Part shown: positions 9,232 through 15,336 of the stretch, one piece after another | Position numbering within the stretch: the stretch's first letter is position 1 | Layout: every line of letters starts with the position of its first letter | Assembly (NCBI GenBank): GCA_038042195.1 | Contig: JBBTET010000060.1 | Location: 25,271 to 89,270, forward strand | Length of the DNA stretch: 64,000 nucleotides | Source: JACRIM01 sp038042195 | GTDB lineage: Bacteria; Planctomycetota; Phycisphaerae; UBA1845; UTPLA1 | Reading direction: 5' to 3' | Notes under the pieces: model-generated | Seen by the model: the letters and a program-made list of their open reading frames with translations, nothing else | Told to the model about the DNA's origin: nothing | The model's database searches: none | Made by a program: the position numbers and the translations under genes

Positions 9232-9882
9232 ATGAACGGCAGGACCAAGGTGCACCGACCAGAGCCGGAAACACATACTGGCCCCGATGAAAGTCTCCTG
9301 GAGGGATTCCTCGCGGGGGACCACGAGGCCTTCGAGGCTCTGGTCCAACGGTACAGCCGTGACCTGTTCGTCTTCGTCTCCCGTTTCCTCCGTAATCCGG
9401 CGGCTGCGGAAGATGTCGTGCAGGACACCTTTGTCCAGGTGTATCAGTCGGCGGGCGGCTTCGACCTTTCGCGCCGGTTTCGACCGTGGCTGTACACCAT
9501 CGCGGCCAACAAGGCCCGCGATCAGCTCCGTGAGCGCGTGCGAAAGCGCGAGGTGTCGATCAGCGGTGTCGCAGGTGGAGATTATTCCGAGGAGGTCAGT
9601 TATCTCGACTTCCTCTCCGACGACGAAACACGGCCCGGTGACGCCATCGAGGCCGAAGAAGAGCGCGATATCGTTCGCACGGTCGTCTCGGGAATGCCCG
9701 ATCATCATCGGGAGATTCTGGTCTTGGGCTACTACCAGCGTCTCCCGTACAAGGAAATCGCGGAGATCCTTGCGATCCCGCTCGGCACGGTGAAGAGCCG
9801 ACTGCACGCCGCGGTCGGTGGTTTCGCCGAGGCCTACAAAAAGGCGCTCAAGTCGCGCGGTCGCGACGACGCACAGGGGTGA
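9232..9882 (+). CDS. ECF-type RNA polymerase sigma factor
   Basis: This 216-residue protein has the two-domain plan of extracytoplasmic-function sigma factors. Region 2 covers about residues 20-95 (AFEALVQRYSRDLFVFVSRF, then AAEDVVQDTFVQVY and RPWLYTIAANKARDQLR). An acidic linker (DFLSDDETRPGD) follows. Region 4 (about 145-200) carries LPYKEIAEILAIPLGTVKSRLHAA. It should direct polymerase to a dedicated promoter set. The ATG at 9232 gives a short charged leader before region 2. Six bases separate its stop from the downstream gene, which encodes an anti-sigma-like N-terminus, so the two are probably a co-transcribed sigma/anti-sigma pair. The ECF subgroup was not assigned. Confidence 0.92.
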   Translation: MNGRTKVHRPEPETHTGPDESLLEGFLAGDHEAFEALVQRYSRDLFVFVSRFLRNPAAAEDVVQDTFVQVYQSAGGFDLSRRFRPWLYTIAANKARDQLRERVRKREVSISGVAGGDYSEEVSYLDFLSDDETRPGDAIEAEEERDIVRTVVSGMPDHHREILVLGYYQRLPYKEIAEILAIPLGTVKSRLHAAVGGFAEAYKKALKSRGRDDAQG

Positions 9883-9888
9883 GACACG

Positions 9889-10905
9889 ATGGATGACAAA
9901 TCCATGAGCAGGCAAACCGACGATCCGAATCAGCACGCCGACCTGATCGGCTACCACCTTGGCCTTTGTGACGAAGCCGATGCCAAGGCCATCGAGCACG
10001 CGTGGGGCACCGGCGACTCCCTGATCCAGGCGCGTGCCAAACTCTCTCGACTTCTGACCCCTCTTGATCGCGACGACATACCAGAACCTCCGGCCAATCT
10101 AGTCGAAGGCATTCTCGCCCGAGTCGCGCAATCGCAACAGACGCTTCCCTTCCGCCCCCTCTCGTCGGCAATGGAAGAAGGCGCAACGCGCGACACCTCT
10201 TTTATCTCGATGCGAGAACTGTTGAGTTTGGCGGCCGTCATTGCCATTTTCGTAGGCATCTTTGTCCCGGGCTATCGCACGGCTCGAATCAACTCTGAGC
10301 AAGCCATCTGCGCCAACAACCTGCGCGAAGTCGGCACAGGCCTGGCGTCCTACAACGAACAGTACAACTTCCCCATGCCGGCCGTCGGCAATGTCTTCTC
10401 GCAGGGCGCGTCGTGGGCACCGACAGACCAGCCCGGCACGCCGCGATACCGCAACTCGCAAAACACCTTCACGCTCGTCCGATTCAATTTCGTCCCGTCG
10501 CGTGCCTTCAATTGCCCCGGCCGTGAAAGCGACAAACCCATGAGCCTCGCGGGCCACGAACAGTACGACGACTTCCCAGACCCGCTCAATAACAGCTACT
10601 CCTCGCAGCTCGTCACGCAACAGTTCAATCAAGAATCGTTCCTGCCAAACGCCCCGACTGTCTCCGATCTAACACCACTGCTCAACGATCAACGCATCCT
10701 CAACACCAACGGCCCGATTCCCATCAACTCCACCAGCCATCGCGGCCTCGGCCAGAACGTCCTCACCCGCGACGGCCGCGTCATCTTCTCCAAGACACCT
10801 CTCGTCGGCATCGACAACGACGACATCTACCGCGTCATCGGCGTACAGAGATACACCGGCATGGAGCGCCCCCAATTGCGAAGCGACGCCTTTTTAGTGC
10901 CGTGA
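9889..10905 (+). CDS. Anti-sigma-factor-like protein fused to a pseudopilin-like (DUF1559-like) extracytoplasmic domain
   Basis: The product has 338 residues. Residues 1-100 form a soluble acidic helical region (HLGLCDEADAKAIEHAWGTG, then LLTPLDRDDIPEPPANLVEGIL) like the cytoplasmic part of zinc-less anti-sigma factors. One membrane helix follows at about 107-126 (RELLSLAAVIAIFVGIFVPG). It runs directly into YRTARINSEQAICANNLREVGTGLASYNEQY, the helix-plus-NNLRxxGxxLxxY layout of type II pseudopilins and DUF1559 proteins. The C-terminus has SHRGLGQNVLTRDGRVIF, like the end motif of those proteins. The Glu aligning with pilin Glu5 is kept, but no Gly precedes the cleavage position, so prepilin processing is doubtful. 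The gene begins six bases after the sigma gene. Function as a membrane anti-sigma sensor is inferred. It overlaps the convergent glycosylase gene by 12 bp. Confidence 0.7.
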   Translation: MDDKSMSRQTDDPNQHADLIGYHLGLCDEADAKAIEHAWGTGDSLIQARAKLSRLLTPLDRDDIPEPPANLVEGILARVAQSQQTLPFRPLSSAMEEGATRDTSFISMRELLSLAAVIAIFVGIFVPGYRTARINSEQAICANNLREVGTGLASYNEQYNFPMPAVGNVFSQGASWAPTDQPGTPRYRNSQNTFTLVRFNFVPSRAFNCPGRESDKPMSLAGHEQYDDFPDPLNNSYSSQLVTQQFNQESFLPNAPTVSDLTPLLNDQRILNTNGPIPINSTSHRGLGQNVLTRDGRVIFSKTPLVGIDNDDIYRVIGVQRYTGMERPQLRSDAFLVP

Positions 10906-11634
10906 TACAAGTGCCGCCGCTGTCGGCAGACGGACTCCCATCTCCACGAACTGCTGATCTACCTGCCCCGCCCAATCCCGATTTGCCTTCGGGCTGGCCG
11001 GGCTGGGGTGAAGAATGCTCTCAATCTGAATCTCGCGGCCATGGAGTGCATCACGCGCTCGGTCGGCGGCGAAGTGACCCACGCCAATTACGAGCGACGG
11101 CTTCAAGCCCTCAACCGTCCGCACCAGCGCCAGATCACAGGCTTCAATGATTCGCTTCCGCGCCGCGATCGGCAGCTTGTCGGGCGTGAGATTCTTCCCC
11201 GAGATTTCCATGAAGCAGAGCGGGCAATAGTTGGCGATGAAGAATCGCTGGAAGAATCGCTTCGGCGTACTGAATCGCGCCTTCGCCCAACCCCATAGCC
11301 GCGCCCCGCTCACCTCACTCCGCCGGCAGGCCAGCCCCTGCACCGGCCGCTTCGGATGTTCACGCGGCGGCTTCCCCACGACTGCATCAATCTCCATCCA
11401 CTCGCGCACGAACTCGACTTCGCCAAACGGAATTCCCGTCTGCGCCATGCCCCACGGCCCCGGGTTCATTCCGAGCATGAGAATCTCGCGCGGGCCTTGG
11501 CCGAATCGCCGAACGTATTGTTCGTAGCAGGCTCGCGCGTAAACCAGCGGGTTATAGACATACGCCACAGGTGGTCCGAATTGAATCGGCTTCAGATCGG
11601 CCGTGAGCGAATCGGCAATGGCGAGTAAGTCCAT
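10894..11634 (-). CDS. SMUG1-type uracil-DNA glycosylase
   Basis: This 246-residue protein carries the single-strand-selective monofunctional uracil-DNA glycosylase signatures. The water-activating loop is GMNPGPWGMAQTGIPFG at about residues 55-71, and the DNA-intercalating/uracil-recognition loop is HPSPASPKANRDW near 208-220. It removes uracil and oxidised pyrimidines from DNA at the start of base-excision repair. Both motifs look complete, and the length is normal for the family. The ATG at 11634 is the only good start. The gene is convergent with the anti-sigma-like gene (12 bp overlap) and divergent from the J-domain gene. Confidence 0.92.
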   Translation of the reverse strand: MDLLAIADSLTADLKPIQFGPPVAYVYNPLVYARACYEQYVRRFGQGPREILMLGMNPGPWGMAQTGIPFGEVEFVREWMEIDAVVGKPPREHPKRPVQGLACRRSEVSGARLWGWAKARFSTPKRFFQRFFIANYCPLCFMEISGKNLTPDKLPIAARKRIIEACDLALVRTVEGLKPSLVIGVGHFAADRARDALHGREIQIESILHPSPASPKANRDWAGQVDQQFVEMGVRLPTAAALVSRH

Positions 11635-11750
11635 CGGTCGATTGTACGAGGATGCAACGTCCGGAACAGTACCCCCGACGAATTGGTGGCGGCGTTTGTG
11701 TACGTTAAACTAGGGCGAGGAAAGAACAACGCCGCGAGGGGAAGCCCACA

Positions 11751-12260
11751 TTGGATTACGACACCTGCTTTGAGACCCTCGGCGTGGAGCAGGGCGCGAC
11801 GCTTCGCCAGATCCACTCTGCTTATAAGCAGTTGGCCCTGAAGCACCACCCCGACCGCGCACCAGACGACCCCGACAGCCACGAAGTCTTCATCCGCGTC
11901 ACCGAGGCGTACTCCATTCTCAAGAACGCCTACTACACAGCGAAGGGTGTCCCGCATCGGGCGCGCATGCGAAAATGTCATCGCTGTGGCGCACTCGGCG
12001 ATTTGCTCCGCGGCCTCGACGGCGGTCGTTATTGCCCCGAATGCCTGCTCGGCAAGCGTCGCAAGATGCTGCCCATGCCGAGCATGGAGACGATTCGCTG
12101 CATCGGCGTCTTTGTGTTGCAGGCGACGGCCATCGGCTTGGTCGTGCGAGCCAGCGTCTTCGGCGGTCGCGGTTTGTTCTTACTGGCCGGCGCGCTGTGC
12201 GTGGCCGGAATGGGGCTGCTGGCGTATCACGTCTGGTCGGCGGATGTGATTGAGAAGTGA
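11751..12260 (+). CDS. Membrane-anchored J-domain protein with zinc ribbon
   Basis: The product is 169 residues long. Residues 1-65 form a J domain with the HPD tripeptide intact (LALKHHPDRAPDDPD), so it should stimulate an Hsp70 ATPase. A compact CxxC...CxxC zinc ribbon follows (CHRCGALGD...YCPECL, about residues 80-103), then two hydrophobic segments (about 122-137 and 140-157). There is no G/F region or DnaJ substrate-binding domain, so this is a class III-like J-protein that would recruit DnaK to the membrane. The start is a TTG at 11751, which gives the canonical DYDTCFETLGV opening of the J domain. No ATG precedes the domain. The client is unknown. Confidence 0.82.
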   Translation: MDYDTCFETLGVEQGATLRQIHSAYKQLALKHHPDRAPDDPDSHEVFIRVTEAYSILKNAYYTAKGVPHRARMRKCHRCGALGDLLRGLDGGRYCPECLLGKRRKMLPMPSMETIRCIGVFVLQATAIGLVVRASVFGGRGLFLLAGALCVAGMGLLAYHVWSADVIEK

Positions 12261-12441
12261 TGCACCCCAACCGATAACAGGACCTTCCAATGCAAAGTGT
12301 ACCAGTACCAAGTGATTGGGGTTGGCGTATGGTGATCCGTCAGTATTTGTGTTGATTCTGGGGCTGGATTTTGATTTTGTCAGTTGAAAACTGGTAAACT
12401 ACGGGAACGAAAATCCTTCGTTTTACTGAGAGGACTTGCAA

Positions 12442-14355
12442 ATGGTTTATTCTTCGATTTCCGAATCGTCCGTTATCCGGTTGGTTCGCTTCATCGCGTT
12501 TTCTCTGTTATTTGGCTGGTTGTTGCCTGTGATACAACCGTCGAGTGCTCGTGGTGACTGCTGCAACCTCGCAGCACCGCCGGCGCAGACGGATGTCCCG
12601 GACGATGCCTTCACGGACAGCAACGGCGACGGCATCGATGGGATGCGATGCGGGCCGATCTTTGTCGCGCTGACCGGGAGCGACACCAATCCCGGGACGA
12701 TCGAGTTGCCCATGCGAAACGTCGGCGCAGCCATCGCCGCGGCAAAGACCTTTACTCCGCCACGAGCCGTCTATGTCTCCGCCGGCAACTACGACGAAAC
12801 CGTGGTCTTCCAGGACGGCGTCAGTGTGTATGGCGGCTACGACGCGACGGCCGGTTGGACGCGAAACAACATCAATGTTTCGCGCATCCGCGGTGCTCGG
12901 CAGACGTCATTCGCTGACAACTTCACGGTGTTGACCGAATTGGATCGCTTGACCATTTCGGCTCAAACAGCCGCTGCCACGCGAGAAGTGTCAGCAGCGA
13001 TGGTCGCTCGCGGAAATGCGGTGGGCACGCTGAAGCTAAATCGATGTACGCTCCAGGGCGGTCCGACACTTGCGGGATTTCCCGGTACAAACGGTGCGCC
13101 TGGTTCAACGGGCAATGCAGGCAACAACGGCGGCCCCGGAACTTGCAACGGGCCTGCCGCGCCAGGCGCGGGCGGCACGGGCGGCGCAGGGGCCGCACCG
13201 GGCGGCAACGGTGGCACCGGCGGACCGTCGGGGGGCAACGGTTCAAACGGTGCTCCTGGGTTCGGCGGAACACCCGGCGGATTTGCGGGTGGCGCGGGCG
13301 ATCCGGGTGGCGATGGGACCACTGGAGCGGGCGGCGCATCGGGCACCAACGGCGCGGACGGCGCAGGCGGCACGCAGTTTTATGGTTCGGGAGTCTCAGG
13401 CGGTGCGGGATCATCGGGCAATGGCGGCGGTGGTGGTGGTGGCGGTGGTGGCCAAGACTGTGTCTTCTGCGGCGAAGGACCGGGTAACGGCGGTGGTGGC
13501 GGCGGGGCCGGTGGTCCTGTCGGCTCACTAGGAACGGGCGGAACTTCGGGCGGCTCGTCGTATGGACTGCTCCTACAGGCGGGCCAACTGACATCAGTAG
13601 CCGGCAGCTTCCAAGGTGCCAGCGCCGGCAACGGCGGCGTTGGTGGCGTGGGTGGCAATGGCGGGTCCGGCGGAGCAGGCGGCATTGGCGGAACCACGTG
13701 CCCTTCAGAAGTCGGCGTCGGCGGTAATGGCGGCGCTGGCGGGTCCGGCGGGCGCGGCGGCCACGGCGGCGGCGGCGCGGGTGGAAACGCCATCGCCATC
13801 TTGATCGAAAACGGCGGCACGTTCGTCAACGGCGGCTCGAACGGATTCTCATCGGGCGCACCGGGTGCCGGCGGCCTCAGCGCTGGCAACGCGGGCGTGA
13901 ACGGCATCTCCGCGGGGACGTTCACGCGTGTCCCTCTCTCGCCCATCGTCATCGACCAAACACCGACGGCCACACACGTGCGCCTCTACTGTCGTTTCGG
14001 GCTTATCGGCCAACTTCGTTCACCCGTCACGGGCGACTCAGACATCGGCGACACGTTCACCTACACCCTCCTCGGCGGCTCGCTGGACGGCACACCGCAG
14101 CAAGTGGGTCAGCAGTTCCGGTTCACGCCGAACGCGGGGTTCGCTGGTTATTCTTCGTTTCCGATACGCGCGACGGATGCGCTGGGTCACACGCGCGATG
14201 GACTGGCCGTTGTGCTGGTGGTCCCGGACATCGTGCCGATCCTGTTGGAGACCGACCTCGATCCGGCGCACATCTGCCTTTGCGATTTGAATCGCGACGG
14301 TGTGGTAAACGGAGCAGACATGCAGGCGTATGTGAACCTGCTGTTGCTTTTGTAG
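12442..14355 (+). CDS. Secreted Gly-rich protein with dockerin-like C-terminus
   Basis: The product is 637 residues long, with a signal peptide (about 1-37, ending near SSARG). A first domain (about 55-200) contains SGSDTNPGT-like and VYVSAGNYDETVVFQDGVSVYGGY text typical of right-handed beta-helix/DUF1565 proteins. Residues about 205-480 are a Gly/Ala/Asn-rich tract of GGxGGxGG repeats like PE-PGRS or beta-solenoid spacers. A cadherin-like segment follows (about 530-600, FTPNAGFAGYSSFPIRATDA). A single calcium-loop motif, CLCDLNRDGVVNGADMQAYV, ends the protein. The ATG at 12442 was preferred to a TTG at 12436 because AGAGGA at 12429-12434 is too close to the latter. It is probably a surface or adhesion protein. 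Confidence 0.82.
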   Translation: MVYSSISESSVIRLVRFIAFSLLFGWLLPVIQPSSARGDCCNLAAPPAQTDVPDDAFTDSNGDGIDGMRCGPIFVALTGSDTNPGTIELPMRNVGAAIAAAKTFTPPRAVYVSAGNYDETVVFQDGVSVYGGYDATAGWTRNNINVSRIRGARQTSFADNFTVLTELDRLTISAQTAAATREVSAAMVARGNAVGTLKLNRCTLQGGPTLAGFPGTNGAPGSTGNAGNNGGPGTCNGPAAPGAGGTGGAGAAPGGNGGTGGPSGGNGSNGAPGFGGTPGGFAGGAGDPGGDGTTGAGGASGTNGADGAGGTQFYGSGVSGGAGSSGNGGGGGGGGGGQDCVFCGEGPGNGGGGGGAGGPVGSLGTGGTSGGSSYGLLLQAGQLTSVAGSFQGASAGNGGVGGVGGNGGSGGAGGIGGTTCPSEVGVGGNGGAGGSGGRGGHGGGGAGGNAIAILIENGGTFVNGGSNGFSSGAPGAGGLSAGNAGVNGISAGTFTRVPLSPIVIDQTPTATHVRLYCRFGLIGQLRSPVTGDSDIGDTFTYTLLGGSLDGTPQQVGQQFRFTPNAGFAGYSSFPIRATDALGHTRDGLAVVLVVPDIVPILLETDLDPAHICLCDLNRDGVVNGADMQAYVNLLLLL

Positions 14356-14409
14356 CGTGCTGTTCCACGGTGGGCTGAAGTCGTGCTCACGGGAACCGGG
14401 TAGAAAATG

Positions 14410-14455
14410 AAATGGCGCTGCGCGTCGCAAAGGGTGAGCGGACGCAGCGCCATTT
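14410..14455. repeat. 13-bp perfect inverted repeat (hairpin 1 of 3)
   Basis: AAATGGCGCTGCG at 14410-14422 is mirrored by CGCAGCGCCATTT at 14443-14455 around a 20-base loop. It lies 54 bp after the Gly-rich gene and could end transcription from either side. The loop is long and no T-run follows, so a mobile palindromic element is equally possible. Confidence 0.6.
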
Positions 14456-14458
14456 AGT

Positions 14459-14484
14459 TGCGGCCGAGTGGGCGCTCGGCCGCA
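14459..14484. repeat. 10-bp inverted repeat (hairpin 2 of 3)
   Basis: TGCGGCCGAG at 14459-14468 and CTCGGCCGCA at 14475-14484 enclose a 6-base loop. It begins four bases after hairpin 1. The stem is almost all G and C and would be very stable in RNA. Confidence 0.6.
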
Positions 14485-14497
14485 GCGGGGCATAAAG

Positions 14498-14519
14498 GGT
14501 TGGGCTGGGCAGCCCAACC
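14498..14519. repeat. 10-bp inverted repeat (hairpin 3 of 3)
   Basis: GGTTGGGCTG at 14498-14507 and CAGCCCAACC at 14510-14519 pair around two bases, so the top of the stem must open into a small loop. It starts 13 bases after hairpin 2 and is followed by TTTGGGGGG. Confidence 0.6.
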
Positions 14520-14778
14520 GTTTGGGGGGCTTCGCTAACTCCTGATCGGACCATGCACGGCAGCTTGCCAGTGGGCCAACGGCGACCATGATCTTCCATT
14601 GGATTGATACGCACCCACCAGTGGCCTAGTCAAACGGTAGTTGGAGAATCCCGAAAATGGGGGGTTTTGGCGGGCCAGGAGGCGGGGACGATTCATATCG
14701 GCCCGCAGGATGGGGCAGGTGTTCGTGTATCAACGCAATGCGTTGGGGGAACCTGGCGATAACATCTCGGCGTGGAAC

Positions 14779-15219
14779 TTAGTCCGCTACCGTGTGATCC
14801 TTCACGATGACCCACGCGCCGTCGATCTGTCGGAAATGCAGGAAAAACCGTCCTGTGTGCTGGCCGTCGGGAGTTTGGTGACGATAGTGGCCTGACACCT
14901 CCGCTTCGCCGGGATTTCGCTCAGACACACACACGTCGGAGAATTGCAGACGGCCCATCTTTTCCGCGGTGGCATACTTCGCTCGATACCGATCAAGCGT
15001 CGCCTGCCAGCCATGCGTGACGCTGCCCGTGGTGCTGAACTCCATCGCATCGGACTTCCAGTAGCCCGTCATAAAACCTTCGAGGTCGCCGTGGTTCCAT
15101 GCGGCCACCTGTTGATCGAGCACGCTGCGAATCCCTGGATGATCTGTAGGGGCCGAGCAGCCTGGCGACCCCATGAGCCAGATCATTCCCATTGCGATAG
15201 TGATCTGTTTCGTGGGCAT
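14779..15219 (-). CDS. Exported NTF2/SnoaL-like (DUF4440-type) protein
   Basis: The product is 146 residues long. The N-terminus (MPTKQITIAMGMIWLMGSPGCSAP) is a short hydrophobic export signal with a Cys at about residue 21. SPGC is a poor lipobox, so lipidation is uncertain. The remainder reads as a SnoaL/DUF4440 fold: LDQQVAAWNHGDLEGFMTGYW, later GQHTGRFFLHFRQIDGAWVIVKDHT. Such domains are small alpha-beta barrels that bind hydrophobic ligands or act as isomerase-like or unknown proteins. The ATG at 15219 was chosen over an upstream TTG at 15255 because it opens directly into the signal sequence. It is divergent from valS. Confidence 0.7.
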   Translation of the reverse strand: MPTKQITIAMGMIWLMGSPGCSAPTDHPGIRSVLDQQVAAWNHGDLEGFMTGYWKSDAMEFSTTGSVTHGWQATLDRYRAKYATAEKMGRLQFSDVCVSERNPGEAEVSGHYRHQTPDGQHTGRFFLHFRQIDGAWVIVKDHTVAD

Positions 15220-15336
15220 CGGCTCACTGTAGCCTCGCACTTGACCAGCCGCCAACCGACCGGTCTTGACGGCCTGATCAACTTGTATGACGTGTTCGAT
15301 TCGCCAATAATCGTCCCTAACAAGAATAGAGATTCC

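Larger units (their letters stand above)
14356..14778. other. Intergenic region with three consecutive hairpins
   Basis: These 423 bp separate the Gly-rich gene from the convergent NTF2-like gene. No coding frame looks real. The first 165 bp hold three strong inverted repeats in a row, listed separately. The remainder, about 14520-14778, shows nothing I can name. Confidence 0.5.

Noticed and set aside
9157..9999. Open frame of 280 codons on the minus strand opposite the sigma factor gene
   Set aside because: It lies antisense to the ECF sigma gene, whose protein has clear family motifs. The antisense translation shows no domain and is a by-product of GC-rich codon use.
12923..13973. Pro/Arg-rich frames opposite the Gly-rich gene
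   Set aside because: GGC/GGT-rich coding DNA gives Pro-rich antisense frames automatically. The plus-strand frame has a signal peptide and a dockerin-like end, so it is the real one.
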